Source: Antedon mediterranea | Taxonomy: Eukaryota; Echinodermata; Crinoidea; Comatulida; Antedonidae | DNA: 64,000 bases | NCBI RefSeq assembly: GCF_964355755.1 | Contig: NC_092673.1 | Coordinates: 9,245,001 to 9,309,000, forward strand | Reading direction: 5' to 3' | Shown: in pieces, positions 1 through 11,037 of the stretch | Position numbering within the stretch: position 1 is the stretch's first letter | Layout of the letters: each line of letters begins with the position of its first letter | Translations under genes and position numbers: made by a program | The notes under the pieces: model-generated | What the model saw: only the letters and a program-made list of their open reading frames with translations | What the model was told of the DNA's origin: nothing | The model's database searches: none

Positions 1-31
1 AAGTTCTGCAAATACTGAATGTTTCGATTAC

Positions 32-141
32 CTTTCATAAGGGACCACCAGGATTTCTTTCCCTTTTGAAAATGAGAATATTGCCTGTTTCCTTAGTTGA
101 CGACACATCGACTCAGATATATTACTGACCCTTATCACTGC
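32..141 (-). CDS. Possible exon: PDZ C-terminal half of the RGS3-like gene
   Basis: Read on the minus strand, a stretch that could begin after an AG near 142 and end at a GT donor (31-30, GGTAATC) encodes AVIRVSNIS, then a basic helix-like segment with CRQLRKQ, then KEILVVP. This order resembles strand 5, the last helix and the last strand of a PDZ domain, which is what should follow the exon at 8420-8504. About 12 residues of the PDZ middle are missing and I found no exon for them in 310-8420. The acceptor has no good pyrimidine tract. A 15-bp stretch of this exon also recurs near 2797, so it could be repeat-derived. Treat as a suggestion only. Confidence 0.3.
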
Positions 142-300
142 CTTTGACAATAATGCTTTAGATTTTTACTTTCATTGGCTAATAAAAACTGCAACCCACA
201 ACTCACTATACAGACAGACTTCCATTTTTATCAAGGGCATATCATTACTATGAGCCTCAATATGGTTGCTTGCCACAGATATTTCCTGTACAACTTATTG

Positions 301-2365
301 ATACTAGATGGCACGCTCGCTTCGCTCGCGTACCATCTAGGTCGTGCCCACAGATGGTTCTCGAATACACAGTATTTTCCAGCGAGAAAAAAATGGAGAT
401 TTCAAATATACGTACTGCAGGACTATAATACATTGTCGTTTACAGAAACGAATAAATATACACGATGATTTATGTAGTCAGCTAAAATTAGCATCCTGGG
501 AATTACTTCCGAGAGAGAAACAAAATGAGTCAAATTTTTTTATTTGGACTCATTTAAACAAACCCAATTTGTGTTTTGTATGTAACATTAAGGGTTGAGG
601 GATGGGGGAAGAAGATAGGTACAAAGAGGAAACATTTTAAAATATATTCTTATCCACTCAGTAACGAAATATTGTTTTTAATGTTTTATAGGCCTACAGT
701 ATAAATAATATACCACTAAATACAGTAAAACATTTACGATTTAATACTTTGTTAAAACTCTCACTGTCATAGTCGATTGAAATAGTAAAGTACATGTAAC
801 GATACACCACTACGTACGTTTATATATTTTTAAATTATTAATTAATACAAACGTTGAGAAGCAACTGTCAGTAATAACGTTTATTTATTTGTATATTATA
901 TGTTTATAATCTAACAGTAGGGCCTACCCACACTCACAGTAATAAAGTTTATTTGTATATTTGTTTATATTATATCTAACAGTACCAACACTCACAGTAA
1001 GACATTTGCGATTCAAATTGCGATCAAAAGTGGTTAATACCTTAATACAGCATTGCAATACTATTTATGTTTATTCTCCAAGGGGGCCCATAAATCTCGC
1101 GTACCATCTAGGTCGTGCCCACAGATGGTTCTCGAATACACAGTATTTTCCAGCGAGAAAAAAATGGAGATTTCAAATGTACGTACTGCAGGACTATAAT
1201 ACATTGTCGTTTACAGAAACGAATAAATATACACGATGATTTATGTAGTCAGCTAAAATTAGCATCCTGGGAATTACTTCCGAGAGAGAAACAAAATGAG
1301 TCAAATTTTTTTATTTGGACTCATTTAAACAAACCCAATTTGTGTTTTGTATGTAACATTAAGGGTTGAGGGATGGGGGAAGAAGATAGGTACAAAGAGG
1401 AAACATTTTAAAATATATTCTTATCCACTCAGTAACAAAATATTGTTTTTAATGTTTTATAGGCCTACAGTATAAATAATATACCACTAAATACAGTAAA
1501 ACATTTACGATTTAATACTTTGTTAAAACTCTCACTGTCATAGTCGATTGAAATAGTAAAGTACATGTAATGATACACCACTACGTACGTTTATATATTT
1601 TTAAATTATTAATTAATACAAACGTTGAGAAGCAACTGTCAGTAATAACGTTTATTTATTTGTATATTATATGTTTATAATCTAACAGTAGGGCCTACCC
1701 ACACTCACAGTAATAAAGTTTATTTGTATATTTGTTTATATTATATCTAACAGTACCAACACTCACAGTAAGACATTTGCGATTCAAATTGCGATCAAAA
1801 GTGGTTAATACCTTAATACAGCATTGCAATACTATTTATGTTTATTCTCCAAGGGGGCCCATAAATCTAAATCTATACCTCTATGGTTAAACCAAATAAT
1901 TTGGAATGTTCCATTCATCACAAATCAATACATTTGTAAAAACGTATATTACATGTATCAAAATAGCATTTTTTAAAGAAAATCGGCCTGTCTTCAACAT
2001 TATGATGCTGTACTCGAACTGTTCAACCGGTTTTCAGCTATTAAAAACAATTATCGTAGGAGGAGATAGGAAAATGCGAAGTGTCCTCGTATTATTGTGT
2101 GCGGGTATTTTTCAAATTGACATCCATTAGACAGTGTATACCACGATCGGAAAACACCCCTATTTGGGGCAAATCGTTGAACCTAAATTCGTTTTAATCG
2201 TCAATAACTAATTATCGAACTCAATTTAATTAGTAAACAGGGTTACATCAGGTGGTTAAAATTAGTACCGAAAGTACAAACCAACTTTATATACCATCGA
2301 GTAAACATTCTAGAAATAACGCACGATTTACCGATTTTTGCCCTTACGTAAATTTATATATAGAT
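301..2365 (+). repeat. Repeat family A, copy 1, with internal 771-bp tandem duplication
   Basis: The left end is a hairpin made of CTAGATGG / CCATCTAG around a GAGCGAAGCGA-type loop (about 305-340). Two almost identical 771-bp units follow (about 328-1098 and 1099-1860), differing by only a few bases. A unique tail runs to about 2365. An inverted copy sits at 31553-33110 and a diverged partial copy at 15868-16320. Small reading frames inside (84 aa at 344-598 and 1115-1369) are carried along by the duplication and look like no known protein. The superfamily is not clear: the hairpin end recalls a Helitron, but the stem includes the terminal CTAG, which is not the Helitron layout. Confidence 0.75.
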
Positions 2366-2823
2366 TATCTTCATAAAAACATTTTCCTGTGCATACTGTA
2401 GTAGAAATTTTGTTTTCTGAAGAAAAAGACAAAACCAGTTTATAATAATGTCCATCATTCCCAAGGTCGCATAGCAGTATGATGTTAGGAGAATAAACTC
2501 ATCTGACTCTCTTCTTTATGTGTCTATCCAACGAACGTAAACACCTAAATATTTTCATTTCAATTCATGCTTATCATAATAAAACATTGCATAGTATTGG
2601 AAAACAATAGACTAAAGGATAAAATGAATGGGACATCGAAAATCATTGGCAGTAGTGGCAAGGGTCAGAGACTAAAAGAAGTCATTGTCAACTAATATAA
2701 AAAAAATCAATGCTTGGAATGATTGAGTTTTAACTGTAAGTGATTTCTCTTTTTTTTCTTTTTCGAAAGAGAAATCAGGAATCAATTCTGGCAGTGAAAT
2801 CCTGGTGGTCAAGTATAGACTAG
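2366..2823. other. AT-rich stretch, no gene seen
   Basis: I see no exon or element here on either strand. The only structure is a stem-loop at 2741-2776 in which GATTTCTCTTT pairs with AAAGAGAAATC around a pyrimidine-rich loop. This is intron of the minus-strand RGS3-like gene if the exon at 32-141 is real. Confidence 0.5.
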
Positions 2824-4563
2824 GCTCGCGCTAACCGCTCGCCAATTCGCCAATGGCGACTGGAGTCTCCATTTGGCGAAAATAATTATTGCCTCGTTCG
2901 CCAAATTGGCGAAAATACATTTCCAAGCCTAGGCCTAGCCTGGTCGGCGTGACTTCTTATGGGAGCGAGAATTCGCCACACTTCGGTACTTTCTGACTCG
3001 GGTACACTTTTTACCACAACAGCATTTTATGTGACGACGTCACGATCGCCGTGTTCATTTTTTTAGTTCTGTTTAAACATGCGCAGAGCGTGCCTCGATG
3101 ACGTTTTAATGACACACAGTTAATGTGATTGGTTCGTGGCCGGTCGTCGTCGACGTGATGATGAGCGAATAAAAGGGGAAGTCCCTATTCTTCGACGTAG
3201 AAAATGAACTTCGAGAAGAAAATGTAAACAGAAACATGTGGACGAATACTTCCGTAAACGAGGCTGTTCTGTTATTTAAAAAGGGGAATTTTAAATTTAA
3301 CAAAGTAATTACCTCAATAGTATAATGTTAACATGTTTAATTTTATTTCCCTTTCGATTATTCTAACCGAAAGTTGCGCTTAATAGCTAAGAAACAACGT
3401 ATACTACAACGGCAACCCTGGCCAAAGCGCGTTTCGGCCGCCTACATAGAATGGGTTACGGCCGCTGCATAGCAAATTCAAAGCTTCTTAAATTTCTGTG
3501 GTACATTTCTTCCTAACGTACTTGTTTTATATAATAGATTGATAAATATTCCACTTATTAAATAATTTAATAAATCGGTAAAATTGACGTTTCGAAGCAA
3601 GTATTCCATGATGAGAGGCGACATTTTTCGACATGCCTCGTGTGCGGCGAATACTAGTTCAGAAAATGGAACAGTCCACTGTGCGGGGGTTATCCAATCA
3701 TTAATTAACGCGCTAATACCTAGGCGACGGTAATTTAGTAATAAGCGGAGAACTGAATCCCCCGTAAGGAAAATGGTAAACACTGATATTTATGGTAGGG
3801 ATTATTTTTTTCAGTGGTTGGTCTTGTTGGCTTCTTCGCACCAGGTCCACGCAAAGTCAAATAAAACGATGTGGTTTATCAAACAGAAATATAAATTAGC
3901 TTTAATTCATTACTAAATTAGCCAGATTTTGATAATGAGAAAGGCTAAAAAATTGTTATCGTTAAAATTGACATATGAGGCGGATGTACATAATAATAAT
4001 AACCGATTTACATATCAAAATAAAGAGTATTTAAAGCCTGATAACATGCAACAAAAATTACTCCACCACCTATTATGGACCTCGTGCGATCGGGTGCGAA
4101 AATGGGTAGGTGTTTTCCAAAGTTATTTTTAGCGCGCAGATTTCGGCTCGCCGGCTTTTGTACCTCATTTTTAACTCGTGTTTTCTATTAAAATATTTAA
4201 TAAACATAGATTAAAAATATATAAAAATAATCCCTTAAACAAGATCTTTCCAGGCATATAATTTTTATTCTCATGGGTTCATAAGAAATAGTATATTTTT
4301 AACTTCAAAGACACGTCACTTTTTGAAATTTCACGAACGTGTTAAAATCGCGGTAACGCCGAATCAGCTTCATTGGGATAAATAATAATAATATAAATGT
4401 AAAAGAAGTAAAATAACAAACAAATACATGCATTATTTATTTAATAAACATTTTTGCGAATTTTTATGGTTTTTTAAATTTGGCTAAAGGATTTTCAATT
4501 TGGCTAATGTTTTTCAAAACCTTTCGCCATTTTGGCGAACGAAAATTTGACCTTAGCGCGAGC
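2824..4563. mobile_element. Non-autonomous DNA element with short terminal inverted repeats
   Basis: The ends GCTCGCGCTAA (2824-2834) and TTAGCGCGAGC (4553-4563) are exact reverse complements. Subterminal TTGGCGAA-type motifs face inward from both sides (2843-2910 and 4476-4545). No transposase frame is present; the longest frames (101 and 67 aa) are unremarkable. The interior from about 3297 to 4385 is repeated at 24345-25485, so this is a dispersed family. A target duplication is not obvious (TAG on the left, GTAG on the right), so superfamily is left open. Confidence 0.6.
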
Positions 4564-5959
4564 GTAGATAGAGATAATAAAAACCTTTTTGCAAAACTAG
4601 GCAATGACCAAAATCTGCACAGAATAGTGTCTGGAAGTTGCGAAACATGTGCGCTCTATTTATTCATTTATTAAGCCATAAAAATACAGAAAAAAAATAC
4701 AGGACAAAAAGATAATTTCGTCATTGGCTATGGACAGCAAAAGTAAAATCAATTACTATAGTCCGCGGGCCTGACAGTAAACAAAAGTCTTAGTTAATCC
4801 TCTCTTTTAGAATTATTTTAATGATAGCAATGAAAGAATATGCCCTTTTGGTGCACAGGCTAGTGTTTGGATAGTCCAGAAAATCATGGATATGTTCCAG
4901 ATATTCACTGGGTTGGTATGTACATATTCTGGATTTACTAGATGAACTACTATGTTTTGTTCTTATTGCGATGGGGATGAAAAGGTGATAACCAATAATA
5001 GTAAGATTTGTTAGATGCATATATCCACCAAAGTGCTCAAAGCGCCTTCGAAAAACCAATACAATGGAAACTAAGCCGTAAACTACAAAATCTAGACAAA
5101 AACCACATTATTTACATTTTTACAAGTTAAGGTACACAGACTGGCTAGTACATAACTAGGTATTCTCAGTTGTCTGATTACATAGACAAAAAAAAAACAA
5201 AAATTATATTTAATAAGCAGATCAAATCAGATTGTTTACTGCCTTAAAATGAATATTTTTAAAAGTTTTGCTTTAACCATTTATCTTATTTAAGGTCAGA
5301 GTAACTTTTAACAGTCCGATTTAATTAATTGCAGTATTATAATTATATAAATAAAAATGTTATGAAATACCATAACTTTTAAATGATCAAATAATTTGAT
5401 TACTTGTAAAACCATCGATCTCATAGATTGGACAACTTTGCATTTATTTCGTAACTACCTAATACACATATTAAAATGTTGATCTTTGACCTTAATGTTA
5501 ACTGATGATGAATGTGCGCTTTTGCATTGCATATAATTGATTAACAGGATGAGAAAACATCAAATTTTATGTTAAATGTTAGTTTTTATTTGATTTTATA
5601 GGTAAGTTCTTTGATTGGTCAATATTGACATGACCCTGTCGCGAAGGATTTTTTTAAATTGAATAGATACCTATAATCATAAAAGTGTAATAAAATACCA
5701 CATTATGCTTTAATAAATTGGTTATAATACATATATTTAATACATTGTTGTAATTGGTCAATTTTGGACGTGGACCCCTTATATCTCGAAAAAGCTTCGT
5801 ATCCTGATTGATTACTTTCCAGATTAATAATCTTAAAAAATTGGATGGATATTTGTTCCCAGTCGGGTGGTGATACCCAACCTCCTGCCACCAGACTATT
5901 ATATAAACATATTTATTTCAAGTCATGGGGTAAGTTCATGCATATTTCACAGTGTATAG
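4564..5959. other. Unassigned AT-rich region with one open stretch on the minus strand
   Basis: Mostly AT-rich DNA without a recognisable element. On the minus strand a stop-free stretch of roughly 110 codons runs from about 5120 to 4790; it holds a hydrophobic run (YGLVSIVLV), an RRR cluster and a serine run, and I do not recognise it. It has no convincing splice acceptor or initiator. A second minus-strand open stretch at 5703-5891 (WVSPPDWEQ near its start) is equally unassigned. Either could be an exon of another gene or chance. Confidence 0.3.
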
Positions 5960-7359
5960 TTAAAGTGGAGCTCCACCCAGAAAATTACTATTTTTCATAC
6001 ATTTCAACTATTATTTAAAAATATCATCCCTTATACTTCATATTTTTTTGAAATTTTTTTCAATGAGTACGATTTTCTTGAAAATCACGCCTTTTTGCGT
6101 TTTGGGGGGATACCTTGTAATTTCCTATTCTTTTATATGCAAAAGGGGGGTATATTTGAATAATCCTAAAAAATTCATTTCTTCACCAAAAAAAAAATGT
6201 AAAATGTATATTTATGTAATTTTTCCAGATCTTTCTATTTCTGGTATTTTTATCACGTATACATTGCGCAATTTTGCGTAAATAGACACTTTCCCCCGTT
6301 CGGGTCCAATTGGGTTTTTTATTTTGCTAGGGAGTACGATCACGTGACATTTTTCACAATCACACTACTGCAGCTGGCGATCTGTTATTTTGTCGCGATG
6401 TTATTTTTGACGGGCGAAAAGTATATTTATTAAAACATTCTGAATATGACCCTATTATGTTTCACAGTGTAATAATGTGATTATGAGACTATTACTAAAA
6501 TGTCAAATTTAACGAGATTTGAGAAAGACGTGGCTATATATTCAATAAAGTATAGGCCTAGGCCTACTAGAGTGTAGGTATGTACCGTTGCTGCTTGGCC
6601 TCTAGCTAGGCTAGGCTGACAGCAGTGAAGTTTGTTTTGCTGGCACCCGACCTTGGCCTACCCATGGGCCATGATAGGGTGCCTGAATAGTTGCTTTTCA
6701 GTCAGGTCTAAGCTTGCACATCGCTTTACTACTCTTTACTACTCTTGTTCTGTATACTAATAGGATTTTGTGTTTCACAATTCTTAATGTGCGAGAAAAC
6801 CCAGGAACGATAAATGGGGCGAAACGACCATGAATATGAATACATAGGCCTCTAGACAAAAATTCAAGGCTAGCTTGGCTGAGCAGACGGCTTAGCTAGG
6901 CCTAGCCCTAGCTTAAAGTTAAAAGCAATCTGATAAGATTATTATGCTGTTGTTGTACAGTGAAAATCATGAGGTTACATGTAAATTAGACGGACATTCT
7001 TATCGGAAATATTACTTAGGCCTAAACTAATCGTATTCATTGTGTGTATAAAATTTATTCCCCATTTTTCGACACATAATTTACCAAAGGGGAGACATTT
7101 CATCAATGCGTTGACCGGCGACTAAAACGCGTCAGTCGCTAAGTGTAACGCGTTTCGCGACGTATTGTAAACTAATAACCCCTAAGTTACTGAAAAACTG
7201 TAATTTGTTAAAAAACACTATTTTCTGACCGATTTTTTAGAAATGAGTTTTTTGAAAATATTTCCGTATTTTTCCTGTTTTTTTTTATGTAATCACTTTC
7301 AATTTAACATACTTAAACATAATATAAGCTGAGAAAGTCTGAGTGTAGCTCCACTTTAA
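5960..7359. mobile_element. TTAA-flanked element with 13-bp terminal inverted repeats
   Basis: TTAA at 5960-5963 is followed by AGTGGAGCTCCAC, and the right end is GTGTAGCTCCACT followed by TTAA at 7356-7359; the inverted repeats match at 12 of 13 positions. TTAA target duplication is the rule for piggyBac-type elements, but the terminal bases are not the canonical CCC start, so the superfamily is only suggested. No transposase frame is present, and the interior (1.39 kb) is AT-rich with TAGGCCTA patches near 6555-6615 and 6840-6910. It lies in an intron of the RGS3-like gene. Confidence 0.65.
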
Positions 7360-7375
7360 GTTTGTTCATGACCAA

Positions 7376-7800
7376 ATTAACGGCAAAACACCACATCAAA
7401 CAATGGAATACTTTTATTTAATTACACACAATGCTAATACCAGATTTAGTAATAGATATAATTTTGTAATTCCGAAAGCTCGCACAGATGCTGGTAAATT
7501 TAGAATTTCTTTTACTGGAGCTCAACTTTGGAATAATTTACCCTTAGTTATAAAATGTACCCCTTCTAGATGTAAATTCATAAATAAAGTTAAATGCTTA
7601 CTTTTACAAAAATAATAATGTTAGCCCTTGTTTACTTTATTTCTTTTATACAGTTGTTGATTATTTCTTAATGAATTATTGTTGATAGATCAATTTATGC
7701 ATTTTGACTAATTTACTTTTGTGACTGGAGTCAAACCTGGATTAGCGAAAGATATTTTTTGGCTCCTTTTCACATACTATGTATGATGTGATGTGAATAA
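7376..7800 (+). mobile_element. 5'-truncated LINE tail (reverse transcriptase C-terminus)
   Basis: The frame 7403-7615 encodes about 70 residues ending with FRISFTGAQLWNNLP and a lysine-rich tail, the pattern that closes the reverse transcriptase protein of CR1/L2-like LINEs (FSGPKLWNSLP type). A short 3' untranslated stretch follows, ending near a GTGAATAAAG run at about 7795. Everything upstream of the last 70 codons is missing, as is normal for LINE insertions. Confidence 0.65.
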
Positions 7801-7959
7801 AGTTATGTAATTGTGTATGGTGTCCATTAACACTGATAACCAACCTCTAGTTAAATCGTGTTAAATACATATCATGTAATCTTTAATGGTTTTTATGTTA
7901 ATATATAAAAATGTTCATTTGTAGACTGGGTCTAAAGAACGACCAGTCTTTTGAATACT

Positions 7960-8130
7960 TGGGCAATAGGCTTCATGTCAAGATAGGCTTCTCTTCAAGA
8001 TTTTTCAAACAAAAGAGGGGGCTTCATTTTGAAATGAATGCTGTAAATTTTCTTTTCTACTACTAATATACAACTATTATTTTCAAACATTAAACTAATT
8101 TTGTTTAAACCACCATAGAGGCGGTTTCTT
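7960..8130 (-). repeat. Fragment of the AAGAAGCCC element seen at 21740-22446
   Basis: On the minus strand this stretch reads like the inner part of the pogo-like element near 22280-22400: TACTAC...GAAAATTTACAGCAT followed by a decayed GAAGCCCCCTCT run. It shows that the AAGAAGCCC sequence is dispersed and that the 21.7 kb copy is not unique. No ends can be placed here. Confidence 0.5.
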
Positions 8131-8419
8131 TTCGAGGTTTAATAGGATTGATTTATGTTGTCTTCCTTCACCACAATTACTATTACAATATGCATCTAAT
8201 TATAATCATATTACTCATTTCTATATATTTTTTATTGACATTTTTAGCCGTCTTTATGAGTTTTTGGAATGGCTAGTATTGATGGTTTAGTGTATAGCAT
8301 ATATTAATATTATATAACTATGATTATCTTTCAGAACCAATTAAGAATAAATATGAAAATGAAAGTGAAATATTGCTTTGTTTTGATTAGAATAATCAAA
8401 AGTGAATTGCAATACTTAC

Positions 8420-8504
8420 CAGGCACTATAGTATTGACACGAACAGGAAGAGAATCCAACAAAGTAAACCCATATCTGCCATCCTCGCCACGTTCAACGG
8501 TCAA
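8420..8504 (-). CDS. RGS3-like gene, exon 8 (start of PDZ domain)
   Basis: The 85-bp exon lies between an acceptor (TTACAG, ending at 8505) and a strong donor (G|GTAAGTATT, 8419 on). It enters in phase 0 from exon 7 and leaves in phase 1. The 28 codons read LTVERGEDGRYGFTLLDS and then LPVRVNTIVP. This is the first strand, the GYGF-type carboxylate loop (here RYGF) and strands 2-3 of a PDZ domain. In vertebrate RGS3 a PDZ domain follows the C2 domain, and the RGS3 PDZ start has a similar SPVRV segment as I recall it. PDZ domains bind C-terminal peptides of membrane proteins. Confidence 0.8.
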
Positions 8505-8933
8505 CTGTAATTTAAAAGATAAATTTCACAAACATTGAAAAGACTGGAGTTAAATTTCATTCTTAAAGTAACAATAGAGATAAGATACTGCCAGAACACA
8601 ATGTTTGCTGAAGTGTGATTTTGATAGTAACCTCATTGTCATAGTACAGTGAAAGGGCAAGTTCTGACAACAGAGACAATTGATATACAGCTTCTTCTCA
8701 TTCTCTCGAATTTCAAATTTACTAAATGTTCAGTATGTCACTGGGTGCTTTAGAATTTATTGTAAATTTTATAAAAAATGTGTATGTTAATGAAATAATG
8801 ACTGAGAGAAAGGATGGTAGGCTTTGAGAAATTTAACCTAATAATAGAACATTTTTTTAATTGTTAATTTAAACATTAATTAGTTAAATAAGACAAGTTA
8901 TAGTAAACAATAACTAACAAATTTGGGCTTCAC

Positions 8934-9038
8934 TTTGGATGAACTGTAAAGATGAGACCTGTTGCTCTGCATAGCTACTGGATGGTGCTTTATTCGTCCA
9001 AGATCTTGATCAAGAAGACGATACCAACCACCAACCTC
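8934..9038 (-). CDS. RGS3-like gene, exon 7 (end of C2 domain and linker)
   Basis: The 105-bp exon (35 codons, phase 0 to phase 0) lies between the acceptor TTTTTACAG and a donor AAA|GTGAAG. It encodes EVGGWYRLLDQDLGRIKH, which closes the C2 domain (the GWY.LL...LGR.KH pattern is one I recall from RGS3), followed by a serine-rich linker to the PDZ domain. The intron to exon 8 is 429 bp. The intron before it, 9039-16418, holds the BEL/Pao-like element and repeat A copy 3. Confidence 0.8.
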
Positions 9039-9476
9039 CTGTAAAAATAACTACATTTTAGTTTAAATTGATTAAATTTAAAGATGTATTGTCCTCCAAA
9101 TCTTGAAGATGAATAAAATCATATTTTGAAGAGACCATGTTGTAGTTATATAAAGTTATTCAATTTCCGCGGAAAAAAATCTGAAAAAAATATTAATTTC
9201 GCTTAAAAAATTCAAAATAAGTTTATCATTTTTTCCAATTTTTTTCGCATATTTTTGCATACGCGTTAAACGTCAATATAGGTCATCATGATGCTCGGGA
9301 ACCCCTATTTTGCATTTCATTTTCTTAAAGTGTATGTATTATATGTATGATTTATTATGAAAATAAGAAAAAAAAATTGATTAAGTCATCATTAATTGCA
9401 TATTAAATTTTTGTTTATTAATTTCAACAAACTATGACATTTTCTTGGACAGAAATAACAAACTTAACATTAACCT

Positions 9477-9720
9477 TGCTCAGAAGGTGAATTCATCAGT
9501 GTGCAATAGAGCATACTGTATTGTTCTTTGTTACACCTTTATGCAAATTAGCTATATATAAACATTGCACATGTTGTTGTGCGGGGCAGTCGACAATTGA
9601 GCTTCGTGCTGGGTGTAGCCAATACAACAAATAAATGGAAGCTTCGGCGACACCAAACAATTAGAGTGGTGATGTGTTTATTATAGTTGGGGCCTACATT
9701 TGTTTTGAGACTTCAAAACA
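9477..9720 (+). repeat. 5' LTR of the BEL/Pao-like element
   Basis: 244 bp, beginning TG and ending CA. It is the direct partner of 15066-15337, and the two are nearly identical over their shared length. A TATATAAA motif at about 9553-9560 is a plausible core promoter, and AATAAA occurs at about 9628. Relative to the 3' LTR it lacks roughly 25 bp near its end, so the copies have diverged by an indel. Confidence 0.9.
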
Positions 9721-9724
9721 AAAA

Positions 9725-9742
9725 TGGTAGCAGTGCGAGGTT
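9725..9742 (+). other. Primer-binding site of the BEL/Pao-like element
   Basis: TGGTAGCAGTGCGAGGTT begins four bases inside the 5' LTR. TGG at this position is the usual start of a tRNA primer-binding site (complement of the CCA end). Similar TGGTAGCAG sequences occur in other BEL/Pao elements; I do not name the tRNA. Confidence 0.7.
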
Positions 9743-9816
9743 AATAAAACAAAACAAGTGGAATTTGGTTATTGGAATTTGTGTTATACCTGGAGACTGT
9801 TTGAAAACGCATCGTA

Positions 9817-10552
9817 ATGGAGGAAAGGAAGGCTGCAGTAAAGCTTAGTCGCAGGAACAAAAAAGGTCATTTGACGAGAACATTAAATATCATTAAGGTG
9901 CTGTCGCAAGAAGATGACAATCTAGACATTGAAGAAATAACAAAGCTGCTCAAGAAATCCGAGACACAGGTGGCAGAACTTGAAGACATTCATGAAGCAT
10001 TTGTAGCATTAATAAAAAGTGATGAAGAATTTGTGGACGCCGAAAAATGGATGGAGGATTGTCAGGTGGAGCTGTTGCAAGTAGTGAAGAGTGCCCGACG
10101 GAAGTTGGAACTGACAAAGAATGAAAATGCCGAAACCATGGACAAGAAACCAGACCGCTCAGATGTTAAGGGTAATATGGACACTAAAAGTAACTTTGAC
10201 AAATCTAGTATTAATGCTATATTAGTGAACTTAAATTGTCCTTTGAATTGCCTAAATCTACAATACCAGAGTTTGGGGGTGATTCTGGAGAGTATTGGTA
10301 TTTCATTTCTAATTTTGAAACTAATATAGCATCTAAACTCAGTGATAATGCAACTAAGTTACAGTATCTCGTACAGCTTTGCACTGGCGAAGCTAGGGCA
10401 TCTATTGAAGCTTGTACATTGTTGGGGGACAAGGGGTGTGATCAGGCCTTAGAGATATTAAAAACTCAATTTGGTCAATCGCATTTGGTATTGAATTCCC
10501 TTATGAATAAACTGACGGGAAGGAAACAAATACGTGTAGGCGACACTAGTTA
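9817..10552 (+). pseudogene. BEL/Pao gag N-terminal part, frameshifted
   Basis: The frame starting at 9817 gives about 135 residues of charged, helix-rich sequence (EEITKLLKKSE, EDIHEAF). A frameshift near 10215-10235 moves to a second frame (10236-10553) with LPKFGGD-type text (here IPEFGGDSGEYWYFISNFE) and a glutamate- and leucine-rich continuation. The FGG...W..F block is the signature of the gag-like domain DUF1759 of BEL/Pao elements. The second frame ends at a stop at 10551-10553, so the gag is not continuous with the knuckles downstream. Confidence 0.75.
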
Positions 10553-10566
10553 GTTTAGTCGGGGAT

Positions 10567-11037
10567 ATGAAACAATGCGAATTGACTTTAAATCAGATTG
10601 GGTATACATGTCATCTTAACAGTACCTCTAATATTTTAAAGGTCCAATCATTACTTCCCAAACCAGCAGACAAAATAGCAAGCACTATGTTTGGTAGACA
10701 TCTTGAATATGAAAATTCTGGGGGTGTCCAAGGTGGTAGGCACAAAACGTATCATTGTAATGCCCCGGAGGCACAACCTAAGTCTAACGTTAGTATGAAA
10801 CTGTTAAAAGCTGTGCTTGCTGTAATGAGGCACATAGGTTATGGAAGTGTCAGAAATTTAAGGGTCTCCTAGTTAAGGAACGTTGGGAACTGGCAAAAAG
10901 CTGTAGGTTATGTTTTAAATGCCTGGGAAATCATATGGCAAAAGATTGTAATAAACAAATGGTATGCAATATAGAAGGTTGTAAAAGTGACCATAATAGG
11001 TTATTGTTACACAAAATTAAAAGTATGTATACTGTAT
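10567..11037 (+). pseudogene. BEL/Pao gag C-terminal part with two CCHC zinc knuckles
   Basis: After further frame changes, the frame at about 10803-11037 encodes two knuckles of the form C-X2-C-X3-H-X4-C: CACCNEAHRLWKC and CFKCLGNHMAKDC. These bind RNA in gag proteins, and paired knuckles at this position are typical of BEL/Pao. The frame runs on without a break into the 39-bp tandem array. Confidence 0.8.

Noticed and set aside
301-340. Helitron 3' end (hairpin then CTAG)
   Set aside because: The terminal CTAG lies inside the stem rather than after it, and no matching 5' TC end or Rep/helicase frame is present.
344-1369. 84-aa frames repeated at 344 and 1115 as a conserved small protein
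   Set aside because: The two are identical because the DNA is a recent 771-bp duplication. The diverged copy at 15868 does not keep the frame.
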